Below are positions 35,095 to 44,899 of a stretch of 64,000 bases of DNA, one piece after another. The notes beneath the pieces were generated by a model that worked only from the letters and a program-made list of their open reading frames with translations, had not been told where the DNA came from and made no database searches. The stretch lies in assembly GCA_017306415.1 (NCBI GenBank), contig JAFKIL010000001.1, positions 806,001-870,000 of the forward strand, read 5' to 3'. Source of the DNA: Microbacterium sp. GTDB lineage: Bacteria > Actinomycetota > Actinomycetes > Actinomycetales > Microbacteriaceae. The position numbers were made by a program, and so were the translations under genes. The stretch's first letter is position 1. Each line of letters opens with the position of its first letter.

Positions 35095-35651
35095 CGGGTC
35101 ACTCCCCTCTCCTGGAGCGCGAGACGCATCGCACGCAGTCCGTAGTGCAGCCTCGACTTGACCGTCCCCTCCGGGATGTCGAGTTCCGCGGCGGTCTGGG
35201 CGACGCTGCGACCGCGGTAGTACGCGGTGAGGATCACGGCGCGATGCTCTGCACTCAGCGTGCGCAGGGCCTCCTCGATCAGGATGGCCTCGAACAGCCG
35301 GTCGGTCTCATCGGCGGCCGCCCGCTCGGGCGGCTCGGCGACCGGCTGCTCGTGCCGGCGCCGGGCGCTGCGCGCCTCGTCGATCACCAGGTGGCGTGCC
35401 ACGGTGATCATCCAGGCCCGCGTCGTCGACGGATCCTGCGCCATGATGCGCGGAGTGCGCCACGCTCGCAGGAGCGTCTCCTGGACGACGTCGTCTGCGC
35501 CGGCCCGATCACCGGTCAGACTCACCACGTAGCGCCAGACGGGTCGGGAGTGCGCCTCGTAGAGCGCGGCGAGGCGCTCGTCTCCCTGCCCGGCGCGCGA
35601 CGGCAATCCGTCCGACCGGGCTCCCTCCGGCTCAGCATCGTGCTGCGGCAT
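35091..35651 (-). CDS. sigK: ECF sigma factor, SigK-like
   Basis: 186 residues from the chosen ATG (M-P-Q-H-D-A-E). Region 2: YEAHSRPVWRYVVSLTGDRAGADDVVQETLLRAWRTP. Region 4: LSAEHRAVILTAYYRGRSVAQTAAELDIPEGTVKSRLHYGLRAMR. The pairing with a RskA-type anti-sigma makes SigK/SigL-type control likely. An in-frame ATG 17 codons upstream would extend the N-terminus. Target genes cannot be predicted. Confidence 0.88.
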   Translation of the reverse strand: MPQHDAEPEGARSDGLPSRAGQGDERLAALYEAHSRPVWRYVVSLTGDRAGADDVVQETLLRAWRTPRIMAQDPSTTRAWMITVARHLVIDEARSARRRHEQPVAEPPERAAADETDRLFEAILIEEALRTLSAEHRAVILTAYYRGRSVAQTAAELDIPEGTVKSRLHYGLRAMRLALQERGVTR

Positions 35652-35747
35652 CCGCCACCCCCTCGTCAGGAGCACGAGATGCGCGGCGGTTCGGTTCAGC
35701 ACCCGGCCGGTCGCAGTACGCGGCCCGGCTCGGCGACATCGGCCGTC

Positions 35748-36317
35748 CTATCGGCTCGTGACGTACTGCATGAAGGCCGGGTCGCCCACGAGCGGCACGG
35801 CGATGCAGATGTAGACCACGACGTACGTGACGACCGCGCCGACGAGCGGGATCCACCAGGAGATGCGGCCGCGCCGAAGCGTGCGCACCGCCAGGAGCGC
35901 GGTGCCGACGTACCCGAGGAGCAGGACCACCGCGGCGGCGATGCCCCAGCCCCGCGCGGCCTCCACGTTCGTGAAGTCCCCCGTGATGCCCATCACGCGA
36001 TAGATGCTCGTCGCGGCGGCCGGGAGGTCGAAGAACGAGAACATGGAGAGCACGACGTTCACTGCGCCGTACGCCAGCAGCGCGATCGTGACGACGCGGT
36101 CGACCGGATGCCCCGCGCGCGCAGCCGTCGGCGACGGCGCGCCCCAGATCGGCGGCGGCGGGACCGCGGGCGCCATCGGTGTCTGAGCCGGGGGTGCGAC
36201 GGGCGGCGGCGGCAGCTTCATGCGCGCGCGCTGTTCTTCCGGACTGGCGTACTCGCCGTACTGCGGTCGCGGCCGCGGATCGCCCGCGCCGGACGGGTCG
36301 GACGGCGGCACGGTCAT
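35748..36317 (-). CDS. Membrane protein with a Pro-rich cytoplasmic N-terminus (DUF6264-like)
   Basis: 189 residues. Residues 1-70 are Pro-rich (PPPPVAPPAQTPMAPAVPPPP) and soluble; four hydrophobic segments follow at about 73-185. Similar small proteins are common in Microbacteriaceae and have no known function. The start is set by TAGCAT-N6-ATG. It lies downstream of ispH in its own transcription unit. Confidence 0.7.
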   Translation of the reverse strand: MTVPPSDPSGAGDPRPRPQYGEYASPEEQRARMKLPPPPVAPPAQTPMAPAVPPPPIWGAPSPTAARAGHPVDRVVTIALLAYGAVNVVLSMFSFFDLPAAATSIYRVMGITGDFTNVEAARGWGIAAAVVLLLGYVGTALLAVRTLRRGRISWWIPLVGAVVTYVVVYICIAVPLVGDPAFMQYVTSR

Positions 36318-36323
36318 GTCCCC

Positions 36324-36329
36324 ATGCTA
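36324..36329 (-). promoter_or_regulatory. -10 element TAGCAT, six bases before the ATG of the Pro-rich membrane protein
   Basis: TAGCAT-GGGGAC-ATG on the minus strand; predicts a leaderless transcript. Confidence 0.6.
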
Positions 36330-36366
36330 GTCGCGGGCGCCGGCACGGCCCCCCGGGTCGCGGCGC

Positions 36367-37428
36367 TCAGGTCCGGTCCCGGCCGCCGAGGGCGCGCTCG
36401 TCGCGGCGGCCCGAGGCGTCCTGGCGGAGCTCCTTGGGGAGCGAGAACATCAGGTCCTCCTCGGCGGTGCGGATCTCTTCGACGTCGCGGTAGCCCGCGC
36501 CCGCGAGATCGTCCAGCACCTCCTGCACGAGCACCTCGGGGACGGATGCCCCGCTGGTGACCCCCACGGACGCCACGCCGTCGAGCCATTCCTGCCGCAC
36601 CTCGCTCGCGTAGTCGACGCGGTACGCGGCCTTGGCGCCGTACTCGAGCGCGACCTCCACGAGACGGACGCTGTTCGAGGAGTTCGCCGAGCCGACAACG
36701 ATCACCAGTTCCGCGTCCGTCGCGACCTTCTTGATCGCGACCTGGCGATTCTGCGTGGCATAGCAGATGTCGTCAGACGGCGGGTCCTGCAGGTGCGGGA
36801 ACCGCAGTCGCAGACGCCGCACGGTCTCCATCGTCTCGTCGACCGAGAGGGTCGTCTGCGACAGCCATACGACCTTCTCCGGGTCGCGCACCTGGACCGT
36901 GTCGGCCTCCTCGGGAGAGTTCACGATCGTGACGTGCTCGGGAGCCTCCCCGGCCGTCCCCTCGACCTCCTCGTGGCCCAGATGACCGATGAGCAGGATC
37001 TCGAAGTCATCGCGCGCGAAGCGGACGGCCTCGCGGTGCACCTTGGTCACGAGCGGACACGTCGCGTCGATGGCCTGGAGGCCCCGTTCAGCCGCCGCGG
37101 ACACGACGGCCGGCGACACGCCGTGGGCGCTGAACACGACGTGCGCGCCCGTCGGCACCTCGTCGACCTCGTCGACGAAGACCGCGCCCTTGGCTTCGAG
37201 CTCGGTCACCACGTGGATGTTGTGCACGATCTGCTTGCGGACGTACACGGGCGCTCCGAAGCGCTCCAGCGCCTTCTCCACAGCCACCACCGCGCGGTCC
37301 ACACCCGCGCAGTACCCGCGCGGGGACGCGAGCAGCACCCGCTTGCGTCCGTCGACCGGGATATCCTGGAGCCGCCCGCGTCGGCCGGGGACGCGGGGAA
37401 CGGGCAGGCTGACGGTGGGGGTGCTCAC
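36367..37428 (-). CDS. ispH: 4-hydroxy-3-methylbut-2-enyl diphosphate reductase
   Basis: 353 residues. Last enzyme of the non-mevalonate isoprenoid pathway, forming IPP and DMAPP with a [4Fe-4S] cluster. The three cluster cysteines are Cys40 (RGYCAGV), Cys124 (DATCPLV) and Cys222 (DICYATQ); the catalytic region HEEVEGT is present. The GTG start is fixed by a -10 element six bases upstream. It is divergent from xseA, an arrangement common in actinobacteria. Confidence 0.96.
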   Translation of the reverse strand: MSTPTVSLPVPRVPGRRGRLQDIPVDGRKRVLLASPRGYCAGVDRAVVAVEKALERFGAPVYVRKQIVHNIHVVTELEAKGAVFVDEVDEVPTGAHVVFSAHGVSPAVVSAAAERGLQAIDATCPLVTKVHREAVRFARDDFEILLIGHLGHEEVEGTAGEAPEHVTIVNSPEEADTVQVRDPEKVVWLSQTTLSVDETMETVRRLRLRFPHLQDPPSDDICYATQNRQVAIKKVATDAELVIVVGSANSSNSVRLVEVALEYGAKAAYRVDYASEVRQEWLDGVASVGVTSGASVPEVLVQEVLDDLAGAGYRDVEEIRTAEEDLMFSLPKELRQDASGRRDERALGGRDRT

Positions 37429-37434
37429 CCCCTG

Positions 37435-37440
37435 ATTCTA
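37435..37440 (-). promoter_or_regulatory. -10 element TAGAAT, six bases before the ispH GTG
   Basis: TAGAAT-CAGGGG-GTG on the minus strand; predicts a leaderless transcript with a GTG start. Confidence 0.65.
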
Positions 37441-37488
37441 CGGGCGCGTCACGGTGCGCGGCCTGAGAGCGCCTGCGGAAGGGACCTC

Positions 37489-38796
37489 ATGACCACGTTC
37501 CGACCCGAGGTCGTGCCGGGGCAGGCGCCGCCCGCCGACTCCGTGCCTCCGCGGGAATCTTCTCCGGATGCGCCCACCTCGGTCGCGCGGCTCAACGACA
37601 CGATCCGCGGTTTCATCGACAAGTGGGGCTCGGTGTGGGTCGAGGGCGAGATCACGTCGTGGAATCTGCGCGGCGGCAACGTCTTCGGCCGTCTCAAGGA
37701 CCTCGCGACGGATGCGACGATCTCGTTCCGCCTCTGGTCCAAGACGCTCCAGCGCCTGCCCGACGACCTCAAGCCCGGCGACCACGTCGTCGCGTGCGTG
37801 AAGGCGGACTACTTCGTCAAGGCCGGCGACTTCAGCTTCACGGTCTCGGCGATGCGGCATATGGGCCTCGGCGACCAGCTCGAACGCCTGGAGCGCCTTC
37901 GCGCCCAGCTGCGCGCGGAGGGTCTGTTCGATCCGGCGCGCAAGCGCGGCATCCCGTTCCTGCCGCACTGCATCGGCCTGATCACCGGCGAGCGATCGGA
38001 TGCCGAGAAGGACGTGCACCGCAACGCCGAGCTGCGCTGGCCGCAGGTGCGGTTCCGCACGATCCACGCCGCCGTGCAAGGCGATCGCTGCGTGCCCGAG
38101 ACCATCGGCGCGCTGAAGGCGCTGGACGCGGACCCCGAGGTCGACGTCATCGTCATCGCCCGCGGCGGCGGGGATCCGCAGACGCTCCTCGGCTTCAGCG
38201 ACGAGCGTCTCCTGCGGGCGGTGGCTGCCGCATCCACGCCCGTCGTCAGCGCGATCGGTCACGAGAACGACCACCCGCTCCTCGACGACGTCGCCGACCT
38301 CCGCGCATCGACGCCCACGGACGCCGCCAAGCGGATCGTGCCGGACGTGGGCGAGCAGCGGGCCATCGTGCAGCAGCTGCGCTCGCGCCTGACGACCCGC
38401 CTCACCCAGCGCGTGTCGCACGACATCGCTCAGCTCGAGCAGCTGCGCTCGCGTCCGTCGCTGCGCGAGCCGGAGTCGCTGCTGGAGCGTCGTACGCAGG
38501 AGGTCTGGCTCCTGTCCTCGCGGGGTCGCGACACGGTGGAGCGGCGCAACGACCGCGAGGGGCGTCGCATCGTCGAACTGCGCGCGTCCCTGCGGGCGCT
38601 CTCGCCGGGGGCGACGCTCGCCCGCGGCTACGCGATCGCGCACCTCGGCGACGGCGTCATCCTCCGCGACGCCGCGCAGGCGCCGGCGGGCACCGCCGTC
38701 GTCGTCACGGTCGACCGCGGGTCGATCGCGACGGTGTCCCGCGGCGAGCTCGCCGAGTCGGGCGGGCCGCCCGCCGCGCCTAGACTGGAACCATGA
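37489..38796 (+). CDS. xseA: Exodeoxyribonuclease VII large subunit
   Basis: 435 residues. N-terminal OB-fold (about 30-130: [23 protein letters not shown]), the catalytic core with GERSDAEKD and [20 protein letters not shown], a central coiled coil (about 280-370) and a C-terminal segment. With XseB it degrades single-stranded DNA to short oligonucleotides. The ATG follows a GGAAGGGACC ribosome site. Its stop overlaps xseB. Confidence 0.95.
   Translation: MTTFRPEVVPGQAPPADSVPPRESSPDAPTSVARLNDTIRGFIDKWGSVWVEGEITSWNLRGGNVFGRLKDLATDATISFRLWSKTLQRLPDDLKPGDHVVACVKADYFVKAGDFSFTVSAMRHMGLGDQLERLERLRAQLRAEGLFDPARKRGIPFLPHCIGLITGERSDAEKDVHRNAELRWPQVRFRTIHAAVQGDRCVPETIGALKALDADPEVDVIVIARGGGDPQTLLGFSDERLLRAVAAASTPVVSAIGHENDHPLLDDVADLRASTPTDAAKRIVPDVGEQRAIVQQLRSRLTTRLTQRVSHDIAQLEQLRSRPSLREPESLLERRTQEVWLLSSRGRDTVERRNDREGRRIVELRASLRALSPGATLARGYAIAHLGDGVILRDAAQAPAGTAVVVTVDRGSIATVSRGELAESGGPPAAPRLEP
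38781..38786 (+). promoter_or_regulatory. -10 element TAGACT, six bases before the xseB ATG, inside xseA
   Basis: TAGACT-GGAACC-ATG. It would give an internal, leaderless transcript for xseB onward, in addition to read-through from xseA. The hexamer lies in xseA coding sequence, so it may be fortuitous. Confidence 0.45.
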
Positions 38797-39032
38797 CGGA
38801 TTCGAGCGCGGGCGCGGCCGACATCGCCTCCCTGTCGTTCGAAGAGGCGCGCGACGAGCTCGTCCGTGTCGTGGCGGAGCTCGAACAGGGCGCGCCGACT
38901 CTCGAGCAGTCGCTCGCGCTCTGGGAGCGCGGTGAAGCTCTCGCCGCCCGCTGCGAGGAATGGCTGCTCGGCGCGAAGCGTCGTCTCGACGCCGCGCGGG
39001 AGAAGTCAGCGCCACAGGACGTGGGAGCATGA
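38793..39032 (+). CDS. xseB: Exodeoxyribonuclease VII small subunit
   Basis: 79 residues, typical. The [40 protein letters not shown] pattern is the family signature: two helices that pack on the XseA coiled coil. Both ends overlap neighbours by four bases, coupling xseA, xseB and the DUF4245 gene. Confidence 0.94.
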   Translation: MTDSSAGAADIASLSFEEARDELVRVVAELEQGAPTLEQSLALWERGEALAARCEEWLLGAKRRLDAAREKSAPQDVGA

Positions 39033-39670
39033 TGGCCGCAGCGCCCCGGATCGTCGCCGAACTCGGACGTCCGGAGACCCCCGACGAGACGGCCGCCCGC
39101 AAGGCGGAGTCCTCGCGCGTCTACCGCTCGAGCCAGACAGTGCGCAATCTCGTCGCAGCGCTGCTGGCGACCCTCGGTGTCGTCCTCATCATCGTGCTCG
39201 CCGTACCGCGCGGCAACCCTCCCGCTCAGGGGGCGATCGATGTCACCGCGGTGGCGAAGGACGCGGAGTCGTCCTACGGCCGCACCGTGATCGTCCCGAG
39301 CGTGCCGACCTCATGGCAGGTCAACTCGGCCGCCGTGGCGGGTGACCAGACCCCCACCTGGACCGTGGTCTACGCGACGGGCGCGAACGGCTACCTGCGC
39401 GTGTCCCAGGGCTTCGACGCCGATTCCGCGTGGGATGCGCGTCTGCTGTCGGGGGCGGCATCCGACGGGACCGTCGACATCGACGGCATCGTCTGGACCC
39501 GCTACGCGATCGCCGACCCCTCCCGGGCCGGCAACGTGAGCTACGCGATCGGCACCGACGCCAGGCGCGACCGCATCCTCGTCTACGGAATGACGGATGC
39601 CAAGACCGCTGCCGTCGCAGCCAGCGGCCTGTCCGACCAGATCCGTGATCTTCGCGAGGAGTCGAAGTGA
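39029..39670 (+). CDS. DUF4245 family membrane-anchored protein
   Basis: 213 residues: a short cytoplasmic N-terminus, one transmembrane helix (about 39-59), then an extracytoplasmic domain with [11 protein letters not shown] and [20 protein letters not shown]. Family members are found next to xseAB in many actinobacteria; their function is unknown. The start ATG overlaps the xseB stop (ATGA), and a second ATG follows immediately. Confidence 0.85.
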   Translation: MMAAAPRIVAELGRPETPDETAARKAESSRVYRSSQTVRNLVAALLATLGVVLIIVLAVPRGNPPAQGAIDVTAVAKDAESSYGRTVIVPSVPTSWQVNSAAVAGDQTPTWTVVYATGANGYLRVSQGFDADSAWDARLLSGAASDGTVDIDGIVWTRYAIADPSRAGNVSYAIGTDARRDRILVYGMTDAKTAAVAASGLSDQIRDLREESK

Positions 39671-40320
39671 CCGAAGACCGCCTCACCCCGCAGCAGGCGT
39701 GGGATGAGATGAGCCAGGGCAACGAGCGATTCGTCGCCGGCGTCCCCGGCCACCCCCGCCAGGACGTCGAGCGACGACACGAGATCGCGGCCGGCCAGCG
39801 TCCGCACGCGGTGCTGTTCGGCTGTTCCGACTCGCGTCTGTCGGCCGAGATCATCTTCGACAAGGGATTGGGCGACCTGTTCGTCGTGCGCAACGCAGGC
39901 CAGGTCGTCTCGGACTCCGTGATCGGCAGCCTCGAGTATGCCGTGGCGGTCCTCGACGTGCCGCTGCTCGTCGTCCTCGGCCACGACGCCTGCGGTGCCG
40001 TGCGCGCTGCGATCGACAGCACCGGTGAGGACGCGCCCCCGCTCCCGCCGCACATCTGGCGGCTGATCGCTCCGATCGTGCCGGCGGTGCGACGCGTGCT
40101 CCGTGCGAGCGCGGGGGCCACGCCGCAGACCGTGGATGCGGAGCTCGTGGGGCGGGAGCACCTGCGCGACACCGTCGCCGAGCTCATGCACTCCTCGGAC
40201 GTGATCTCCGAGGCCGTCGAGGCGGGGCGGCTCGGCATCGTCGGCGCGAACTACCGACTCGAAGAGGGCACCGCGGTGCCCGACGTCATCGTGGGGCCCG
40301 TGACCGTCACGGGATCCTGA
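39667..40320 (+). CDS. Beta-class carbonic anhydrase
   Basis: 217 residues. Interconverts CO2 and bicarbonate. Zinc ligands Cys53, His106 and Cys109 with the Asp55-Arg57 dyad (GCSDSR, GHDACG). The GTG start overlaps the DUF4245 stop. Bicarbonate supply for carboxylases is the usual role; co-translation with nuclease and DUF4245 genes has no evident metabolic reason. Confidence 0.93.
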   Translation: MTEDRLTPQQAWDEMSQGNERFVAGVPGHPRQDVERRHEIAAGQRPHAVLFGCSDSRLSAEIIFDKGLGDLFVVRNAGQVVSDSVIGSLEYAVAVLDVPLLVVLGHDACGAVRAAIDSTGEDAPPLPPHIWRLIAPIVPAVRRVLRASAGATPQTVDAELVGREHLRDTVAELMHSSDVISEAVEAGRLGIVGANYRLEEGTAVPDVIVGPVTVTGS

Positions 40321-40364
40321 CAGCAGACGACCGGCGGCGCGACCGCACCAGGAGGGACGAAGAA

Positions 40365-41759
40365 GTGACCGAGACCGAGTACCGCATCGAGCACGACACG
40401 ATGGGCGAAGTCCGCGTGCCGAAGGACGCCCTCTACGGTGCGCAGACCCAGCGGGCCGTGGAGAACTTCCCCATCTCCGGCGACGGCCTCGAGCCCGCCC
40501 AGATCGCTGCGCTCGCACGGATCAAGAAGGCGGCGGCGCTCGCCAACAAGGAGCTGGGCGTGCTGGACCCGGCGGTCGCCGATGCGATCGCCGACGCGGC
40601 CGACCAGGTCAGCAGCGGCCGCTTCGACGCGGAGTTCCCGATCGACACGTACCAGACGGGCTCGGGGACATCGTCGAACATGAACATGAACGAGGTGCTG
40701 GCGACACTCGCGACGCGCTCGCTCGGCTCGCCCGTGCATCCCAACGACCACGTGAACGCATCCCAGTCGTCCAACGACGTCTTCCCGACCTCGGTGCACA
40801 TCGCGGTGACCCAGGCGCTGATCGACGACCTCATCCCCGCCCTCGACCACCTCGCCGTCGCCCTCGAGACGAAGGCGGAGCTGTGGAAGGACGCCGTGAA
40901 GTCGGGCCGGACCCACCTCATGGACGCCACGCCGGTCACGCTCGGCCAGGAGTTCGGCGGCTACGCGCGGCAGATCCGGCTCGGCATCGAACGCGTGCAG
41001 ACGGCCCTCCCCCGGGTCGGAGAGGTGCCGCTCGGCGGGACGGCGGTCGGAACGGGGATCAACACCCCCATCGGCTTCCCCCAGCGTGTCATCGCACTTC
41101 TGGCGGCCGAGACCGAGCTGCCGATCACCGAGGCGAAGGATCACTTCGAGGCGCAGGGGGCGCGCGACGGTCTCGTCGAGGCATCCGGCGTGCTGCGCAC
41201 CATCGCGGTCTCGCTCACCAAGATCAACAACGATCTGCGCTGGATGGGCTCGGGGCCGAACACGGGTCTCGCCGAGCTCCACATCCCGGACCTGCAGCCG
41301 GGCTCGTCGATCATGCCGGGCAAGGTCAACCCGGTGGTCCCCGAGGCGACGCTCATGGTGTGCGCCCGCGTCATCGGCAACGACGCCACCGTCGCATGGG
41401 CCGGCGCGAGCGGGACCTTCGAGCTCAACGTCGCGATCCCCGTGATGGGCACCGCCCTCCTCGAGTCGATCCGCCTGCTCTCCAACGCCGTGCGCGTGCT
41501 CGCCGACAAGACGATCGACGGTCTCACCGCGAATCTCGAGCGCGCCGCGGCCCTGGCCGGGATGTCCCCGTCGACCGTCACTCCCCTCAACAAGGTCATC
41601 GGCTACGAGGCGGCGGCGAAGGTGGCCAAGCACGCCGTGGCGAAGGGGATCACGATCCGCGAAGCCGTCGTCGACCTGGGTTATGTCGCCCGCGGAGAGG
41701 TCACGGAGGAGCAGCTCGACGAGAAGCTCGACCTGCTCTCGATGACACACCCTGGCTGA
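40365..41759 (+). CDS. fumC: Fumarate hydratase, class II
   Basis: 464 residues. TCA-cycle enzyme that hydrates fumarate to malate. The superfamily signature [11 protein letters not shown] is present, along with [13 protein letters not shown] and the substrate segment [12 protein letters not shown]. The GTG follows AGGAGGGACGAA, a strong ribosome site. It is 44 bases after the carbonic anhydrase stop, probably the same transcription unit. Confidence 0.96.
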   Translation: MTETEYRIEHDTMGEVRVPKDALYGAQTQRAVENFPISGDGLEPAQIAALARIKKAAALANKELGVLDPAVADAIADAADQVSSGRFDAEFPIDTYQTGSGTSSNMNMNEVLATLATRSLGSPVHPNDHVNASQSSNDVFPTSVHIAVTQALIDDLIPALDHLAVALETKAELWKDAVKSGRTHLMDATPVTLGQEFGGYARQIRLGIERVQTALPRVGEVPLGGTAVGTGINTPIGFPQRVIALLAAETELPITEAKDHFEAQGARDGLVEASGVLRTIAVSLTKINNDLRWMGSGPNTGLAELHIPDLQPGSSIMPGKVNPVVPEATLMVCARVIGNDATVAWAGASGTFELNVAIPVMGTALLESIRLLSNAVRVLADKTIDGLTANLERAAALAGMSPSTVTPLNKVIGYEAAAKVAKHAVAKGITIREAVVDLGYVARGEVTEEQLDEKLDLLSMTHPG

Positions 41760-41798
41760 TCCGGGGGCTCGCGCTGCCGATTCACAGCCGCTTGGCGC

Positions 41799-41804
41799 CA
41801 TAAT
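41799..41804 (+). promoter_or_regulatory. -10-like element CATAAT, six bases before the sensor kinase GTG
   Basis: CATAAT-TCAAGC-GTG. It differs from TATAAT by one base and sits at the leaderless spacing. Confidence 0.5.
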
Positions 41805-41810
41805 TCAAGC

Positions 41811-43337
41811 GTGGAACGCACGCCCAAGCCCATTTCGGCGCGCACACGGATCCTGGGGGCCATCCTCGCGGTCGCGTGCGTGGGTCTCGCCGTCGTCGGC
41901 GGCGTGACCTTCGTCGTGCAGCGCGAGCGCGTGCTGGCCGACGTCGATGCGCGACTCCACGCACAGGTCGCGAGCCTTCGCACCGTCGCAGGATCGTCGC
42001 AGGACGCCGTGAAGCCCGGCGCGAACGGAACCACCACTGCGACGGAGGACCTCGACATCGACGACTACACGTCCGTCGCCGACTACCTCCACGCTGCGGT
42101 CGCCCGGCTCGTGCCGGCGCGCAACGAGGGTTCGGTCGCCGTGGTCGACGGCGAGGCGCGCTACCGGCCGGAGACCCTGTCGGGCTTCGACATCTCGGGC
42201 GACTCGGCGCTGATCACCCGCGCGGTGAGCGAGACGCGAGCGGCGAAGGCGACGGTCGTCGGCACGGCGGTGACCGACCAGGGGTCGCTGCGCTACATCG
42301 CGATCCCGGTCTCGATGACCGGAGACCCCGATCAGGGCGTGTACATCCGCGCGGTCAACCTCGACGTCGAGCTGCAGCCCGTCACCACCTCCGTGATCAC
42401 GTACGCGATCGCCGCCGCAGCGATGCTCGCGGCCATCGGGCTCGTGGGGTGGTTCGTCGCGGGTCGGCTCCTCTCCCCCATCCGGCACCTGCGGGACACG
42501 GCGGACTCCATCACCCTGGCCGACCTCGGCGCCCGCATCCCCGCGCAGGGTAACGACGACATCTCCGATCTGACCAGGACCGTCAACTCGATGCTGGACC
42601 GCCTCGAGGGCTCGGTCGACGTCCAGCGCCAGCTCCTGGACGATGTCCGGCACGAGCTCAAGACCCCGATCACGATCGTCCGCGGACATCTCGAGATGAT
42701 GGATGTCAGTGACGTCCAGGACGTCGAGACGACCCGTGAGATCGGGCTCGCCGAGCTCGACCGCATGACCCGCCTCGTGGAGGACATCGATCTCCTCGCG
42801 ACGGTCGAGGGCGGAGAGCAGTTCACGATGGGCGACATCGACGTCGCCCAGCTGACCCGCCGCGTGGGCGAGCTGGTCGCGGTGATACCCGACCACACGT
42901 GGAGCATCGAGGCGATCGGCGAGGGGACGGTCTACGGCGATCCGGACCGGCTCCTCCAGGCGTGGCTGCAGCTCGCCGACAACGCCAAGAAGTACACGCC
43001 CGTCGACACGCCCGTCGAGATCGGCAGCGAGGTCGACGCGGACGCGGTGCGCCTCTGGGTGCGCGACCATGGCCCTGGAGTCCCGGCGGCCCTGCGGCAT
43101 CGCATCTTCCGCCGCTTCGACAGGGCGCACGGGAAGCGCACGGTCGGCGGATCGGGACTCGGGCTGGCGATCGTCGAGGCGATAGCGAAGGCCCACGGCG
43201 GTGCGTGCACCGTGACGGACACGCCCGGAGGGGGCGCCACTTTCACGATCGAGGTGCCACTGCGCGTCGGGGCGGCGGAACTGCCCGCGCCGGTGCGGGC
43301 GGGCGACGTCGTGATGCAACGGGAGGCATCTGGATGA
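41811..43337 (+). CDS. Two-component sensor histidine kinase
   Basis: 508 residues. Two transmembrane helices (about 14-36 and 192-216) frame an extracytoplasmic sensor of about 155 residues; HAMP follows (about 217-270), then the H-box DVRHELKTP with His281 and the ATPase domain with N-box LADNAKKYTP, DHGPGVP and GSGLGLAI. Resembles MprB/BaeS-type envelope sensors. The stop overlaps the regulator ATG. The GTG start is taken from the adjacent -10-like hexamer. Confidence 0.93.
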   Translation: MERTPKPISARTRILGAILAVACVGLAVVGGVTFVVQRERVLADVDARLHAQVASLRTVAGSSQDAVKPGANGTTTATEDLDIDDYTSVADYLHAAVARLVPARNEGSVAVVDGEARYRPETLSGFDISGDSALITRAVSETRAAKATVVGTAVTDQGSLRYIAIPVSMTGDPDQGVYIRAVNLDVELQPVTTSVITYAIAAAAMLAAIGLVGWFVAGRLLSPIRHLRDTADSITLADLGARIPAQGNDDISDLTRTVNSMLDRLEGSVDVQRQLLDDVRHELKTPITIVRGHLEMMDVSDVQDVETTREIGLAELDRMTRLVEDIDLLATVEGGEQFTMGDIDVAQLTRRVGELVAVIPDHTWSIEAIGEGTVYGDPDRLLQAWLQLADNAKKYTPVDTPVEIGSEVDADAVRLWVRDHGPGVPAALRHRIFRRFDRAHGKRTVGGSGLGLAIVEAIAKAHGGACTVTDTPGGGATFTIEVPLRVGAAELPAPVRAGDVVMQREASG

Positions 43338-43990
43338 CACGCATCCTCATCGCGGAGGACGAGCCTCGTATCTCCGCATTCGTGCAGCGCGGCCTCGAGT
43401 CCGCCGGATACGCGACGATCGTGATCGAGGACGGCCTCGAGGCGCTCGACGCGGTCCTCGCCGGCGACATCGACCTCGTGCTGCTGGACGTGGGCCTCCC
43501 GGGGATGGATGGCTTCGAGGTCCTCCGCAACCTCCGCGGACAGGGGTCCGCCGTCCCCGTGATCATGCTCACCGCACGCACCAGTACCCGGGACACCGTG
43601 CAGGGGCTGGATGCCGGAGCCAACGACTACGTGCCGAAGCCGTTCAAGTTCGACGAGCTTCTCGCCCGCGTGCGCTCCCGGCTGCGAGAGACGACGCCCA
43701 CGGGCCCGGTGTCCATCGTCCAGGGGGACGTCACGCTCGACATCCTGTCGCGTCGCGCGACGGTGAACGGACGCGAGGTGGATCTCTCGGCGCGCGAGTT
43801 CGCGCTCGCGGAGCAGTTCATGCGCAACTCCGGGCAGGTGCTCAGCCGCGAACAGCTGCTGAGCCGCGTCTGGGGCCTGGACTTCGATCCCGGCTCGAAC
43901 GTCGTCGACGTCTACGTGCGGTACCTGCGCGGCAAGTTCGGGCACGACCGCATCACCACCGTCCGCGGCGCCGGGTACCGCTGGGAGTAG
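43334..43990 (+). CDS. OmpR-family response regulator
   Basis: 218 residues. Receiver domain with the acidic pocket (Asp9, Glu10), phospho-acceptor Asp52 (LVLLDVGLPG) and Lys102 (PKPF). The C-terminal OmpR/PhoB winged helix includes SAREFALAEQFMRNSGQVLSRE and VDVYVRYLRGKF. It should receive phosphate from the overlapping kinase. The convergent secreted-protein gene next door is a possible but unproven target. Confidence 0.94.
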   Translation: MTRILIAEDEPRISAFVQRGLESAGYATIVIEDGLEALDAVLAGDIDLVLLDVGLPGMDGFEVLRNLRGQGSAVPVIMLTARTSTRDTVQGLDAGANDYVPKPFKFDELLARVRSRLRETTPTGPVSIVQGDVTLDILSRRATVNGREVDLSAREFALAEQFMRNSGQVLSREQLLSRVWGLDFDPGSNVVDVYVRYLRGKFGHDRITTVRGAGYRWE

Positions 43991-44018
43991 GGCGAGCCCA
44001 CTTCCGCGCACAGAGAAA

Positions 44019-44048
44019 AGCCCCCGACGCTGGGGGGCGTCGGGGGCT
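44019..44048. terminator. Bidirectional hairpin terminator
   Basis: A 12-base-pair stem (AGCCCCCGACGC with its complement) and a six-base loop. On the plus strand an A-run (GAGAAAA) precedes it, so read on the minus strand it ends in TTTTCTC: a proper intrinsic terminator for the convergent secreted-protein gene, which also ends the two-component operon. Confidence 0.8.
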
Positions 44049-44092
44049 GGGGCGGGTGCGAAGCTGGGGGACTCCGACCCGGTCAGCCGCCG

Positions 44093-44734
44093 TCAATTCG
44101 GGGTATAGAGCGGCTGTTCTCTCTTCGATCCGGAATCGGTGCTGGGGACCGATCCGGCTTTCTGACCCACCGTGCTGGTGGGAGCTGTGAAGCCCGTGTG
44201 GCCGCTGCCGTAGCGCGCCTTCCACAGGGCGATCCAGGCGTCGATCTGCTTGTCGCTCCACCCGAGCGAACGGGCCCACGCGCGGACCTCGTTCCAGTCG
44301 CCCGTCTTGACGGCCTTCGCGATGAGCTCGCGCGCGTGCTCCCACGCGCGCCAGTCCGAGTCACCCTTCGGCGGCGTACTCGCAGATGGTGCGCTCCGCG
44401 GCACCGTCGTCTTGACGGGCGTCGACGGAGCGGGAGCGTGGGAGGCGGTGGTTCCGCTCGTCGTGTGCTGTGCGGGGTGCGATTCGACGATGCCGGGTTC
44501 AGGCGCGGGAACGGTCACCGGCGTCTGCACCGGAGTGGGGGTCGCCGTCGGCGGCGCTGGGGACGCCGTCGACGTGACCTTGGGAGCGGGAACGACGACA
44601 GCTGCCGCGGCGAGGGGGGCGCCGGGGCTGTCGGAGAGTGCAGCCGCGCTGGTCCAGGCGATCGCGGTGGCGACGGCGAGCGTCGCGACCGCGGTCGCTC
44701 CCCCGCCTATGGCCATCGCTTTGCGCGCGTCCAC
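44093..44734 (-). CDS. Secreted or surface protein with a Pro/Thr/Val-rich linker
   Basis: 213 residues from a GTG behind GGAAGGAG. An N-terminal signal-like helix (AMAIGGGATAVATLAVATAIA) ends in an Ala-rich cleavage region, then a low-complexity stretch rich in Pro, Thr, Val and Ser (about 50-130), then a helical domain (SDWRAWEHARELIAKAVKTGDWNEVRAWARSLGWSDKQIDAW). The C-terminal domain has no family I know. Likely cell-wall associated. It faces the two-component system across a terminator. Confidence 0.7.
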   Translation of the reverse strand: MDARKAMAIGGGATAVATLAVATAIAWTSAAALSDSPGAPLAAAAVVVPAPKVTSTASPAPPTATPTPVQTPVTVPAPEPGIVESHPAQHTTSGTTASHAPAPSTPVKTTVPRSAPSASTPPKGDSDWRAWEHARELIAKAVKTGDWNEVRAWARSLGWSDKQIDAWIALWKARYGSGHTGFTAPTSTVGQKAGSVPSTDSGSKREQPLYTPN

Positions 44735-44850
44735 GCGTGACTCCTTCCGGGCATGGCTGTCCTTGCCCCGCTGCCTTCCATGGTGCACCGCCTATGTGAG
44801 AACCAGCCGGACGCCGCATGAGACTCTTCTCATACAGATGCGTGCGCATA

Positions 44851-44894
44851 CGAACGGACGGCGCCGGGGAGGCTCTCCCGACGCCGTCCGTTCG
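44851..44894 (-). terminator. Long hairpin after the PIN-PhoH gene
   Basis: CGAACGGACGGCG pairs perfectly with CGCCGTCCGTTCG (13 base pairs), with an inner GGGAG-GCT-CTCCC stem. It starts six bases beyond the PhoH stop on the minus strand and has no T-run. A GC-only terminator or an RNA-stabilising end structure is the best reading. Confidence 0.65.
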
Positions 44895-44899
44895 ATCGA

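Noticed and set aside
44851..44894. Attachment site or inverted repeat of a mobile element
   Set aside because: No second copy, integrase or transposase was seen. Its place right after a stop codon fits a terminator.
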